In this document: in pieces, positions 24,942 to 33,057 of the stretch
Position numbering within the stretch: position 1 is the stretch's first letter
Layout of the letters: every line of letters starts with the position of its first letter
Assembly: GCF_015841355.1 (NCBI RefSeq)
Contig: NZ_CP064908.1
Span: 806,001 to 870,000, forward strand
Direction: 5' to 3'
Origin: Synechococcus sp. CBW1107
GTDB taxonomy: Bacteria > Cyanobacteriota > Cyanobacteriia > PCC-6307 > Cyanobiaceae
Length of the DNA: 64,000 bases
The notes under the pieces: model-generated
Database searches by the model: none
What the model saw: only the letters and a program-made list of their open reading frames with translations
Told to the model about the DNA's origin: nothing
Made by a program: the position numbers and the translations under genes

Positions 24942-25208
24942 ATGGACTCAGGCCCACTGGCCCGACCGCCCAAGCCGCCGTTCGACCGCGAACGGTTCGT
25001 CTTCAAGATCCTGGCGGTGGTGATCGGCACCCAGCTGCTGATCAATTCCCTCGCCGCTGGGGTCTGCGGCCAGCGGGCGCTGGAGGGGCGATCGATCGGG
25101 CAGATCTGCCCCGGCACGTTGGAGCAGCTGCAGGGCGGCTTTGATTCCACCCTCAAGCTGCTGCTGGCGCTGCTGGGCGGAGCAGCGCTGACGCGTATGG
25201 ATCGGTAA
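24942..25208 (+). CDS. Small membrane protein, holin-like
   Basis: 88 aa. A cytoplasmic-type N-terminus (RPPKPPFDRERF) precedes a hydrophobic segment FKILAVVIGTQLLINSLAAG. A second comes near the end, STLKLLLALLGGAAL, followed by TRMDR. Two membrane spans, small size and location 54 bp after the L,D-transpeptidase gene suggest a holin. There is no specific family signature, so the name is positional. Confidence 0.55.
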   Translation: MDSGPLARPPKPPFDRERFVFKILAVVIGTQLLINSLAAGVCGQRALEGRSIGQICPGTLEQLQGGFDSTLKLLLALLGGAALTRMDR

Positions 25209-25322
25209 CGCCTGGGAGCGGGAGGAGGGCTTGCTCCGGGCCTCTCCAGTCTGAGGCCCGTCCTGCGGCCGCGCCTCCGCTGGGATCGGTCCCGTCGCTG
25301 CGCCGTTTGGGCGCCGATCGTC

Positions 25323-25658
25323 ATGGCCACGCTCTCTGCAGGCAGTGCCGCTGCCACCTCCCCGTTCTGCAGGCCAGAAGAGGATCCGTTCCTGCTGCTC
25401 GAATCAACGCTGCGCTCGGTGGAGGAGATCCTGCTGCGTCGTCGTGGGCTGCCGCTGCGCCGCACCTGGATCGAGCAGCCCTATGGAGAAGAAGAGATCA
25501 CCCTGCTGGAGGAGGAGGTGATTCCGGCGATCCAGCAGTGTCTGGCACGGGTGGATGAGCTGGATGAGCGGCTCCTGGCCCAGCAGGAGCTGCTGCAGCG
25601 CTGTGAGCTCGAGCTGCAGCGCCAGCCACTGTCTGTGCAGAAGCTGCAGATGGCCTGA
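25323..25658 (+). CDS. Hypothetical coiled-coil protein (111 aa)
   Basis: MATLSAGSAAATSPFCRPEE, then EEILLRRRGLPLRRTWIEQP, and a long helix with QQCLARVDELDERLLAQQEL. The C-terminal half is a probable coiled coil. Same strand as the transpeptidase and holin-like genes. It could be a spanin-like or regulatory accessory, but no motif supports a specific role. Confidence 0.5.
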   Translation: MATLSAGSAAATSPFCRPEEDPFLLLESTLRSVEEILLRRRGLPLRRTWIEQPYGEEEITLLEEEVIPAIQQCLARVDELDERLLAQQELLQRCELELQRQPLSVQKLQMA

Positions 25659-25824
25659 GCGCCATGGATTGGGGGCTGCAGCTGCGGCCCCCTTGCCTGT
25701 CTCTCGATCCCAGGGTTGGCGCAGCAGCTCCACGGCTCGGGCGCGGTGGGCGTTCAGCACGGAGTTGCATCCATGCCCGTGGGACGTGCCTGGCTGGGCG
25801 GAGCAAAACCCCTCCGCAGCATGC

Positions 25825-25900
25825 CCCTCCGGCTTGCGCTGGCCAGGGCTGACGCGGGCTCGCTGGGCTCGCCCCTGGCCAGCACTGCGCCTGCGGGGCG
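25825..25900. repeat. Dispersed GC-rich hairpin repeat
   Basis: Contains CTGGCCAGGGCTGACGCGGG and, 20 bp on, CCCCTGGCCAG, an inverted pair able to form a hairpin, then GCGCCTGCGGGG. It shares the core GGCTTGCGC...GGCTGACGCG and the tail with the repeat at 773-857. Located between two small plus-strand genes. Confidence 0.4.
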
Positions 25901-25931
25901 TCTGGTCGGTGTTCTCCGCTCCACCCCAGCC

Positions 25932-26150
25932 ATGGCCACTCCCCAAGGCCCCGTCTGCGAAGTCCGCCTGCTTGTGGTTCACCGCTATCAGCCAGGAGTC
26001 CAGAAGCTCGGCACCACCCCCTGTGAGGTCGAGTTCTTGGGCCGCCGCGGCAAGCCCGTCAAGAAGATGCGGCTGATCCCTGCTGAGAAGGCGTTCGCCT
26101 TTGCCCGCAAGCTGCAGGGCACCCCCGGCTGCACAGTCTCGGTCTGCTGA
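25932..26150 (+). CDS. Hypothetical basic protein (72 aa)
   Basis: From ATG 25932: MATPQGPVCEVRLLVVHRYQ, TPCEVEFLGRRGKPVKKMRL, AEKAFAFARKLQGTPGCTVS. Compact alternating beta/alpha pattern, plausible small fold. Open frame upstream to 25716 covers the GC-rich repeat and is not protein-like. Function unknown. Confidence 0.55.
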   Translation: MATPQGPVCEVRLLVVHRYQPGVQKLGTTPCEVEFLGRRGKPVKKMRLIPAEKAFAFARKLQGTPGCTVSVC

Positions 26151-26341
26151 GCCAGGGGGGTCAGGCCCGGCTGCCGGTTGGTGGCCGGGCCTTTGCAGCA
26201 GGGCTGGCAAGAGCCGCAGTAAGCCCAGCGAGGCCATGGCCACCAGAACCAGCCGCCGCCCGCGCAAGTGCAGCACCGGCAAAACCAGCACCGCCAGAAC
26301 CCGGCGCAGCGCAAGCCGCAGCACCGACTCCGTGCCCGAGT

Positions 26342-26527
26342 TGCCGGGAATCAGCACTGTCAGACAGTGCTCTCAACTTCACCTGGCTGGTGTGGACACG
26401 GGAACCCAGGCGGCAATACAAGATTGTGAGTGACCTCAACTTCCGCATCGAGCCGCTGCTCCACGAGCGGGGGACTCCCAGCGAGAGGACCCTGGATGAG
26501 GTCAGCCGTCAGTCCAGCACTCGTTAG
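26342..26527 (+). pseudogene. 3' fragment of an unidentified gene
   Basis: The frame reads LNFTWLVWTREPRRQYKIVS then DLNFRIEPLLHERGTPSERT and stops at 26525-26527, overlapping the convergent FAD gene by 4 nt. The sequence is strongly protein-like but has no credible start: a basic low-complexity frame (from ATG 26236) lies just upstream in another phase. It is probably a truncated or frameshifted gene. I do not recognise the family. Confidence 0.45.
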
Positions 26528-28146
26528 GAGTTGAACCACGGCAGTTTCAGACCAAGGGCTTCGATTGGATCCATCACGAGCTTGTTGAGAGCACGGCCTA
26601 GAACGACTTGTGGCTCGTCTGCCCGAATAGGGAGAACGGGATGCGACTGATCGGCACCGTTGACAATCTTGCGCCTGATCAGCGAGTTCCCTGCCTCCAG
26701 CCCGCACACATAGGCTCGTTCCTGACACAGGCCCTTGGCTCCATGTTCTTTGTCGCCCATCCGCACCCAGTCGCCAGCGCAGACGATCGACTCCACTGAG
26801 GTTTCCAAGGGTGGCCGTTTTCTAAAGCTGCCCGGAGAAAAGAGCGACACCGAGCCTGGATAGCGCCGTACCTCGGAATCAACCACCCTGGCATTGGTGA
26901 ATTCTGGATGAGCGATGGGAAGCAGGTCGCGCGTGAGCCGATCGATGATCTCCTGATCGCTCATCGCTGCGATAGCCGATGCGTTGTAAAAGTCGCTGGC
27001 GACCACGGAGCCCTGGGGCCGCTCATCACCCCAGAGAGTCTGTTGAGCATCCTTGTGCAGCTGATCCAGCATGAAAAAAGTGCCCCCAGAGCCCTTCAGT
27101 GATTCGAAGCGGGAGAACACGTTGACTGGGTAAGCGATTGGAACATAACGATCCAGCCATAGACGTGCTGACACGACATCGATGGAACCAAGCGAAGCAG
27201 CGCCAACAAGCTGTGGTGCTGCCTTGCTGAGTTCTGGAGATTGAGCCATCAGAGACTTGAGCCCTTTTGCACCAACGGCCAAGACCAGAGCATCCACCTC
27301 GTCAATCACCTGAACTGCATTGGTAGCCACGTTCTTCACCTCAACCGAGCTGACCCGCCGCGAGTCAGACGACACATTCACCCGTCTCACCAACGTTCCC
27401 CCAAGAACCTGCAGATGATGGCGGGAGATCAGCCTTCGACTCAGAGGCGAAAACAGATGTTCAGCGATGCTTTTCGACTTGATCCAACGGACATCAAAAG
27501 AGTCTTGGTGGGCCAGGGCGTAGTAATAGAGGAGCTCCATGGTGACCGCGGCCGAAAGCTCTTCGGGCGGCTTGAACAAGCCAACCAGCAAGGTGGGGCG
27601 CAGGAACTCATTGATGAGCCGATCGCTGATGCCGAGCTTGACAAAGAGTGATTGCGCATCGAGATCGTCGTACCTCTGGAAAGTCTTGTCGCTGCGATAG
27701 AGGTCAAGCATCGCATAGAGAAGCCCTGCAATGCTGAGCCGGTCTTGAATGGGTAGTCGTGTGAAGTTGGTGATTGTCGCCACCATCTGGCCAAGGGGAC
27801 TTGGCCATTGGGGTGCCTCTCCAAAGACAGGCGCTGTTGCTTCTAACCCATCGGGAGACCAGAAGGCACTGGTTGTGAAGTCAGTGAAGATATCACCAGC
27901 GCCGAGTTCATCGGTTAGGGCATTGATGTTGGGATAGTCTTTCCAAAAACCTCTGGTGCCTGCTTCGAAAGGTTTGCCGCTTTTGGTTGTGATTGGTGTA
28001 CTGCCTGTTGGATCGGGCATCCCATCAATCAAGGTGACACGAATACCGGCTTCACAGAGTGCCTTGGCTGCGCCCCAACCAGCCCATCCGGCTCCGATGA
28101 CGACGACATGGGATGGCCTTCCGCCGGGCATGGTCTCGTCTGGCAT
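26524..28146 (-). CDS. FAD-dependent oxidoreductase (carotenoid desaturase/amine oxidase-like)
   Basis: 540 aa. N-terminal Rossmann dinucleotide-binding motif VVVIGAGWAGWGAAKALCEA, with an acidic residue after the second strand (LIDG). The middle contains TMELLYYYALAHQDSF and VLGGTLVRRVNVSS. The C-terminal FAD block is SIVCAGDWVRMGDKEHGAKG then LCQERAYVCGLEAGN, as in phytoene desaturase and amine oxidase relatives. The reaction and substrate are unknown. Not a virion gene: its base composition is less GC-rich than its phage neighbours and its leader is AT-rich, so it looks like a cargo gene in the prophage. Confidence 0.8.
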   Translation of the reverse strand: MPDETMPGGRPSHVVVIGAGWAGWGAAKALCEAGIRVTLIDGMPDPTGSTPITTKSGKPFEAGTRGFWKDYPNINALTDELGAGDIFTDFTTSAFWSPDGLEATAPVFGEAPQWPSPLGQMVATITNFTRLPIQDRLSIAGLLYAMLDLYRSDKTFQRYDDLDAQSLFVKLGISDRLINEFLRPTLLVGLFKPPEELSAAVTMELLYYYALAHQDSFDVRWIKSKSIAEHLFSPLSRRLISRHHLQVLGGTLVRRVNVSSDSRRVSSVEVKNVATNAVQVIDEVDALVLAVGAKGLKSLMAQSPELSKAAPQLVGAASLGSIDVVSARLWLDRYVPIAYPVNVFSRFESLKGSGGTFFMLDQLHKDAQQTLWGDERPQGSVVASDFYNASAIAAMSDQEIIDRLTRDLLPIAHPEFTNARVVDSEVRRYPGSVSLFSPGSFRKRPPLETSVESIVCAGDWVRMGDKEHGAKGLCQERAYVCGLEAGNSLIRRKIVNGADQSHPVLPIRADEPQVVLGRALNKLVMDPIEALGLKLPWFNS

Positions 28147-28606
28147 GGCTGCTACGAACGTCGGCTCATCTTCTGCAAGTTACTCAGAGAGTGATGGAGC
28201 TCGCCGTTCCGTCGTACCGCTTCTGATCTGGAGCGTTGGGAGAGGCGCGACGGATGCCATGAATGCTGCAGCGTGACTGTCTCAGGTGAATAATTCAATC
28301 TCCAGAATTTGGGAGATTTCGCAAGCACGTTGGCTACGTTTCAGCGAGTTCACCCTATATACCGCCTTGTTGAATACAATTTGATTGTTCTTTTGTTCGA
28401 TTGATTTCGCTGGGTTCGGGTGGGCTCGACTGACAGCTGACTGCGAAGCATGCAACCGGTAGCCCTCCAGCAGCCAGGGGAACGACCGCCCGCTGCGCTC
28501 GCTTCTCCAGCCGCAGTGCCCGCTCCGCTGGTGGATGGCGCGGGTAGGGACGGTCGCCCACGGTCGCCCGTGCGGCTGGCCTACAGCCGGGGCTTGCAGC
28601 CGTGAG
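28147..28606. other. Leader of the FAD gene; no supported gene
   Basis: 28260-28420 is markedly AT-rich for this window and lies upstream of the FAD oxidoreductase on the minus strand, so its promoter is expected here; TATATA occurs at about 28357-28362. 28430-28606 is GC-rich with hairpin-like cctgctgcgctcgctt segments. A 68-codon minus-strand frame (28355-28561) starts MGDRPYPRHPPAERALRLEK but then loses protein character. Confidence 0.35.
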
Positions 28607-28803
28607 CTACAGCCAGGAGCGGTAGCGGCTGCGGTGGCGCCGTGCTGCAGTCCTATGGCCGCTGCTGCTGAACTGAGGGCTGGAGCCATCTCGCCGCCGC
28701 CGCACCCAGACGCCGCGGCGAATCAGACGAGAGTCCTCTGAATTGGCGCGGCGTGCAGCCACGATCGACCCATAGCCCTTCTTGTGTCGGCGCTGGGCAC
28801 GGG
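28607..28803 (-). pseudogene. 3' part of a 91-aa phage gene split by IS21
   Basis: Continues the frame that starts at 31358. It reads AQRRHKKGYGSIVAARRANS, then RLIRRGVWVRRRRDG and ends at 28607. The CCCGT next to the IS is the target duplication. Joining the two parts without IS21 gives an uninterrupted basic 91-aa protein. The product was probably a small head-region protein; function unknown. Confidence 0.75.
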
Positions 28804-28893
28804 TGTCAGGCGACAGCGAAAACTGGCCCAGATGCGACACGAAATCTGGCCCCCCTCCGCGAGCCACTGATCAGGGCCAGTGCGCAGCCTGCG

Positions 28894-30261
28894 GTGCTGT
28901 CACCTCTGGAGCAGAGCTCCCGGGATGCGGCGTTGGAAACCCCAGAGGATGTCCAGGCGATCCTTGGCCTCACCGCAGCTGGCTGGGGCCGGCGGCGGAT
29001 CGCCAGGGAACTGGGCTGCTCGCCTGAGACCGTCCGCAAGTACCGGCGGCAGGGCGGCTGGGAGGCCTACGGCAAACCCCGACGGATCGGCGTTCTCGAT
29101 GGTCAGTACGACTGGCTCAAGGAGCGGTTCCTGGCCCACAACGGCAATGCCGATGTGGTGCGCCAGGAGCTGGCCAGCGAGAAAGGCATCGCCGTGTCAC
29201 TGCGCACCGTGGAGCGGGCGGTGGAGCCCTGGCGGCAGGAGCTGCGGGCCGCTGCCCTGGCAACGGTGCGGTTTGAGACGCCGCCGGGCAAGCAACTGCA
29301 GGCCGATTTCGGTGAGACCTACGCCCGCATCGCCGGCGAGAGGGCCAAGGTGCACCTGTGCGTGCTGACCCTGGGGTACTCGCGGCGGCTGGTGGTGCGG
29401 GCCTACCGGCACGAGCGCCAGGTCAACTGGCTGTTGGCGATGGAGGAGGCCTTCCGCCACTGGCGGGGGGTGCCGGCCGAGGTGCTGTTCGATAACGCCC
29501 GTGCCCTGGTCAAGGAGCACGATCCGGCTCGCCAGGTGCTGGTGTTCAACGAACGGCTCGATGCCTTTGCCCGCTACTGGGGGTTCCTCCCCAAAGCCTG
29601 CCGGCCCTACCGGGCCAGGACCAAGGGAAAGGACGAGCGCGGCGTCGGTTACGTCAAGACCAATGCGGTGGCCGGCCGTGAGTTCGCCAGCTGGGAGGCG
29701 CTGGAAGCGCACCTGGAGCGCTGGAGCCGGGAGGTGGCCGATGTTCGCATCCACGGAACGACCGGCGAACAACCGCTCCTGCGATTCCAGCGGGAGGAGG
29801 CCGCTGCCCTGCAGCCGTTACCCCATAAGCCGTCGTTCCTGGCGGAACGGGAGCTGGTGCGGGTGGTCCACAACGACGCCTGCGTCGAGGTGGAGGGCAA
29901 CTGGTACAGCGTGCCCTGGGCGCTGCTCAAGCAGCGGGTGAGCGTGCTGGTGGGGGATCAGCAGGTGCAGATCCGCCATGGCGGCCGGGTTGTTGCCCGG
30001 CATGGGCGCGTGGCGGCCAATCGTCGTCATCGCTCCGTGCTGCGGGGGCATTGGGACGGGCTGGTTCCAGCGCCGCAGCAGGACTTGGCCGAACGGTCAC
30101 TGCCGTCAGCCGATGGCGCGCTCTGCGTTGGGCCCGCCTCCACCACGTCCCCGCCCTGTGGGGGCGGAACGCGGCGGCGGGCACCGGTGGTGCGCAGCTC
30201 AGAACTGGCCCGCTCCCTGGCGGTCTATGCCGCCGAGGTGGGCGAGGAGGTGGCGGCATGA
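28894..30261 (+). CDS. istA: IS21 transposase IstA
   Basis: 455 aa from GTG 28894. An in-frame ATG at 28753 lies outside the IS (which starts at 28804), so cannot be native. N-terminal helix-turn-helix GLTAAGWGRRRIARELGCSP ... TVRKYRRQGG, then the DDE integrase core: LQADFGETYARI, VLFDNARALVKE and YRARTKGKDERGVGYVKTNA. C-terminal beta-barrel VEVEGNWYSVPWALLKQRVS. Catalyses transposition with IstB. Complete. Confidence 0.92.
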   Translation: MLSPLEQSSRDAALETPEDVQAILGLTAAGWGRRRIARELGCSPETVRKYRRQGGWEAYGKPRRIGVLDGQYDWLKERFLAHNGNADVVRQELASEKGIAVSLRTVERAVEPWRQELRAAALATVRFETPPGKQLQADFGETYARIAGERAKVHLCVLTLGYSRRLVVRAYRHERQVNWLLAMEEAFRHWRGVPAEVLFDNARALVKEHDPARQVLVFNERLDAFARYWGFLPKACRPYRARTKGKDERGVGYVKTNAVAGREFASWEALEAHLERWSREVADVRIHGTTGEQPLLRFQREEAAALQPLPHKPSFLAERELVRVVHNDACVEVEGNWYSVPWALLKQRVSVLVGDQQVQIRHGGRVVARHGRVAANRRHRSVLRGHWDGLVPAPQQDLAERSLPSADGALCVGPASTTSPPCGGGTRRRAPVVRSSELARSLAVYAAEVGEEVAA

Positions 30262-31121
30262 GTCCCGCCAAAACCGGTCAACCAGATCGTCGTCAGGAGC
30301 TGATGGTCACGACACCGCCGGTCTCCGCCCTGGAGCTCGATGACATGCTCACCCGCCTGCGATTGACCGCGATCCGGGACCAGCTCGACAACCTGCTCGA
30401 GGAGGCGGCCCGCAAGGAGCTGAACCTGCGCGAGGCGTTGGCCTGGCTGTGCGCGGCGGAGATCGCCCGCAAGGACCAGCGGCGAATCGCGATGGCGATG
30501 AGCATTGCCAAATTCCCGTTCGTGCGGACGCTGGAGGGGTTTGAGTACGAGGCCCAGCCCTCGCTCGATCCAGGCCAGATCCGGGAACTCGCCACCTGCC
30601 GCTGGGTCGCCAACGGCGACACCCTGCTGCTGCTGGGTCCGCCGGGGGTGGGCAAGACCCACCTGGCCGTCGCCCTGGGGCGTGAGGCGGTGAGCAAGGG
30701 CTACACCGTGCAGTACGTCTCGGCGATGGAGCTGATCTCCACCCTGGCCCGGGCCCACAACCAGACGGCGCTGAAGAGCCGGCTGAGCCAGTACGGCAAG
30801 AGCAAGCTGCTGATCATTGACGAGCTGGGCTACCTGCCGCTGGAGCCCGATGCGGCCCACCTGTTCTTCCAGCTGATCTCCCGTCGCTACGAGCGCGGCA
30901 GCGTGCTGATCACCTCCAACCGCCCCGTCATGGAGTGGGGCGAGGTGTTCGGTGATCAGGTCGTCGCCACCGCGATCCTCGATCGGCTGCTGCACCACAG
31001 CCATGTGCTGACCGTGCGGGGCGACAGCTACCGCCTGCGTGAGAAACGCCGCTCCGGTCTGATCAAGAGCAGCAGTGCGGTGAGGACCATCCCCGCCACC
31101 GGGGAGGAAGGGAGCCCATGA
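30258..31121 (+). CDS. istB: IS21 helper ATPase IstB
   Basis: 287 aa from ATG 30258, overlapping the istA stop as ATGA. DnaC-like AAA+ protein: Walker A LLGPPGVGKTHLAVALG, Walker B SKLLIIDELGYLPL, sensor VLITSNRPVMEWGEVFGD, arginine-finger region ATAILDRLLHHSHVL. It regulates and targets IstA. Intact. Confidence 0.95.
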   Translation: MSPAKTGQPDRRQELMVTTPPVSALELDDMLTRLRLTAIRDQLDNLLEEAARKELNLREALAWLCAAEIARKDQRRIAMAMSIAKFPFVRTLEGFEYEAQPSLDPGQIRELATCRWVANGDTLLLLGPPGVGKTHLAVALGREAVSKGYTVQYVSAMELISTLARAHNQTALKSRLSQYGKSKLLIIDELGYLPLEPDAAHLFFQLISRRYERGSVLITSNRPVMEWGEVFGDQVVATAILDRLLHHSHVLTVRGDSYRLREKRRSGLIKSSSAVRTIPATGEEGSP

Positions 31122-31274
31122 GCATCCCGCCCCTCCCCCTCCACCCCCATTCCCAACGACTGATGAGCAAGACCAACCGACGCCGGCCACGGCGTCAACA
31201 AGCCGGTGCTACAGCCTCACAGAGTGGGCCAGATTTCGTGTCGCCGGAGGACCAATTCCGGATGTCGCTTGACA

Positions 31275-31358
31275 ACGGGAGCGGGCCTGGCTGGCGCTGG
31301 CGGCCGGCACCACCGTGGCGGTGGATCGGTTGCGCCAGAACACCAGATACCAGGCCAT
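31275..31358 (-). pseudogene. 5' part of a 91-aa phage gene split by IS21
   Basis: Starts at ATG 31358, 19 bp after the scaffold gene stop at 31378, and encodes MAWYLVFWRNRSTATVVPAA then SASQARSR up to the IS21 boundary. Continues at 28798-28607. Native gene: 91 aa, basic C-terminal half. Positioned between scaffold and capsid in the ancestral order. Confidence 0.75.
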
Positions 31359-31377
31359 CGCGCTACCGGCAGGGTGA

Positions 31378-32328
31378 TCAGCGCCGCGGTGCAGCAGCCC
31401 TGGGCGTGGTGCCCTTGACGGCCTCCAGATAGAGCTCGGCCGTACTCAGGGTCTGCAGGTTCACCGCTCCGCCGTGCTCATGGCCCGTTTCAGGCACCGC
31501 AGCGGAGTAGAGGCCGCTGCGTTGCTGGAACAGGAAGCTGTACACCGGGTGGCGGCGCAGCTCCTCCATGTAGTCCCCGTCGCTGAGGGCCACGCCATCG
31601 GCGGTGAGGGGTTGGCCCTTGCCATCCACCGGCAGCAGCCGCTCGCGGCCGTCCACCTCGCCGAGCTGGAAGTGGCCACCGCACAGCGTCACGAAGGTGT
31701 CAAAGAACGTGCCCCGCTCATCGCCGCCGACGCGGCCCTCGGCCTCGGAGAACAGGCGCTCCATCAAGCGCTCCTTGCGCAGGTTCTGCACCTGGGAGCG
31801 GGCCTCGTCGCGTTCTTTTTCCACACTGCGCACCCGGCGCAGGTTGGCCTCATTGAGCTGGCGTTCGCGCTCGCCCACCTGGCGTTCGAACTCCTCGCGC
31901 TTGCGCTCGGCGTCCTGCAGGCGGGCGTACTCATCCGGGTTGATCTCGGAGAAACGCGAGAGCTGGGCGCGGGCTTTGCGCAGCTCCTTCTCGAGCTGGT
32001 TGCTGCGGCGGCGCTCGGCGCGCAGGGGATCAGCACTGCTGGGAGCAGCGGCAGGGGGGTCGTCGTTGTCGCTGGGGCTGGAGTCCTGTGGCAGGGAGAG
32101 GTCGAGGGTGTCGTCGCCGTCGGCAGCATCCAGACCAGCGTCAGCAGCGCCGTCGCTGTCGAGCAGGTCAGGGTCGGTGGCAGGTGGAGCTGAGCCCGTA
32201 GGGCCCTGGTTGGGTTGCTGCTGCTGTTGGCGGTAGGTCTGCCATCGGCCAGGAGGGACCATGGGACCTGGAGCAGCGCCGCTGTTGGCGACGCTGGAAT
32301 CAGAGGAGAAGAAGGAGGAGGGCATCAC
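31378..32328 (-). CDS. Phage scaffold-like coiled-coil protein
   Basis: 316 aa. The N-terminal third is acidic and low complexity (DLLDSDGAADAGLDAADGDD). Residues about 100-190 form a long coiled coil (LRAERRRSNQLEKELRKARA, REEFERQVGERERQLNEANL). The C-terminal third is globular (GTFFDTFVTLCGGHFQLGEV). This is the usual design of capsid scaffolding proteins of the DUF4355-like kind. Ancestrally it would have preceded the 91-aa gene and the capsid gene. No frameshift. Confidence 0.7.
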   Translation of the reverse strand: MMPSSFFSSDSSVANSGAAPGPMVPPGRWQTYRQQQQQPNQGPTGSAPPATDPDLLDSDGAADAGLDAADGDDTLDLSLPQDSSPSDNDDPPAAAPSSADPLRAERRRSNQLEKELRKARAQLSRFSEINPDEYARLQDAERKREEFERQVGERERQLNEANLRRVRSVEKERDEARSQVQNLRKERLMERLFSEAEGRVGGDERGTFFDTFVTLCGGHFQLGEVDGRERLLPVDGKGQPLTADGVALSDGDYMEELRRHPVYSFLFQQRSGLYSAAVPETGHEHGGAVNLQTLSTAELYLEAVKGTTPRAAAPRR

Positions 32329-32408
32329 CCATCACGGCTGTGGTGCTGCGGGCGCCCCGTCCGGGCTGCGCTCGCTCTTCCTGTTGCCAGCCGGCCCGAT
32401 CCCGGATG

Positions 32409-32432
32409 TGTATAGCCGCCCTACGCTTTACA
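32409..32432 (+). promoter_or_regulatory. Operator-like inverted repeat before vapB
   Basis: TGTATAG (32409-32415) and CTTTACA (32426-32432) form an inverted pair (TGTA[TA]AG) 10 bp apart, 17 bp before the vapB start codon at 32450. VapB proteins usually repress their own operon by binding such sites. Confidence 0.4.
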
Positions 32433-32449
32433 CATCGCCCATGGGTCCC

Positions 32450-32671
32450 ATGCGCACCAACATCGTCATCGACGACGCCCTGATGAAGCAGGCCATGCAG
32501 GCCAGCGGTGCCCGCAGCAAGCGAGAAGCGGTGGAGCTCGGTCTGCGCACGCTGGTCAAGCTGCAGCAGCAGGCCCAGATCCGTTCCTTCCGCGGCCGCT
32601 TGGCCTGGGATGGCGATCTGGACGCCCAACGGCTCGATGCCGGGATGGAGACGGCCGAGCATCAGCCGTGA
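32450..32671 (+). CDS. vapB: VapB-family antitoxin
   Basis: 73 aa from ATG 32450 (MRTNIVIDDALMKQAM; an alternative ATG lies 9 nt upstream). N-terminal ribbon-helix-helix: TNIVIDDALMKQAMQASGA then SKREAVELGLRTLVKLQQQ, the VapB/DUF2191 pattern. The C-terminus RSFRGRLAWDGDLDAQRLD is the toxin-binding tail with the conserved GxLxWxGDL. Overlaps the toxin start by 4 nt (GTGA). Plus strand, inserted among minus-strand head genes. Confidence 0.9.
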   Translation: MRTNIVIDDALMKQAMQASGARSKREAVELGLRTLVKLQQQAQIRSFRGRLAWDGDLDAQRLDAGMETAEHQP

Positions 32672-33057
32672 TCGTGGTCGATTCCTCGGTCTGGATCGAC
32701 TTCTTCAATGGGGTGAGCACCCCCGAGGTGGAGCGGCTGGATGGATGGCTCGGGGTGACACCGCTGGCGATCGGCGATCTGATCCTGGTGGAGGTGATGC
32801 AGGGCTTCCGCAGCGAGCGCGACGTGGCCACCGCCCGGCAACTGTTCCGCTCCTTGGCTCTGCTGCCGATGCTTGGTGGCAGCAACGCCTGGAAGGCAGC
32901 AGAGAATTACAGAACGCTGCGCCGCCAGGGAATCACGGTGCGCAAGACGATCGACGGGATCATCGCCACCGCCTGCATTGAGGCCAACCTGCCGCTGCTG
33001 TTCAGCGACCGCGACTTTCAGCCCTACGTCGATCATCTGGGTCTGGAAGCGGCATGA
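32668..33057 (+). CDS. vapC: VapC-family PIN toxin
   Basis: 129 aa, GTG start at 32668 overlapping the vapB stop. PIN-domain RNase: MIVVDSSVWIDFFNG (first Asp), GDLILVEVMQGFRSERDVAT (Glu), RKTIDGIIATACIEANLPLL (Asp), FSDRDFQPYVDHLGL (last Asp). All four acidic positions are present, so the toxin should be active unless neutralised by VapB. Its stop overlaps the next gene by 4 nt (ATGA). Confidence 0.92.
   Translation: MIVVDSSVWIDFFNGVSTPEVERLDGWLGVTPLAIGDLILVEVMQGFRSERDVATARQLFRSLALLPMLGGSNAWKAAENYRTLRRQGITVRKTIDGIIATACIEANLPLLFSDRDFQPYVDHLGLEAA

Larger units (their letters stand above)
28804..31274. mobile_element. IS21-family insertion sequence (2,471 bp)
   Basis: Left end TGTCAGGCGACAGCG and right end (reverse complement) TGTCAAGCGACATCC. 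Both ends carry a second internal repeat containing GCGACACGAAATCTGGCCC, the multiple-terminal-repeat layout of IS21. The 5-bp target duplication ACGGG is at 28799-28803 and 31275-31279. It carries istA and istB with a 4-nt overlap. It splits a 91-aa phage gene. Confidence 0.95.

Noticed and set aside
26236-26433. Basic 65-codon frame MATRTSRRPRKCSTGK
   Set aside because: Low complexity arginine/serine composition suggests a shifted frame; the neighbouring frame ending at 26527 is the more protein-like one.
28753-28893. Upstream ATG as istA start
   Set aside because: It lies 51 bp outside the left end of IS21, which is fixed by the ACGGG duplication.
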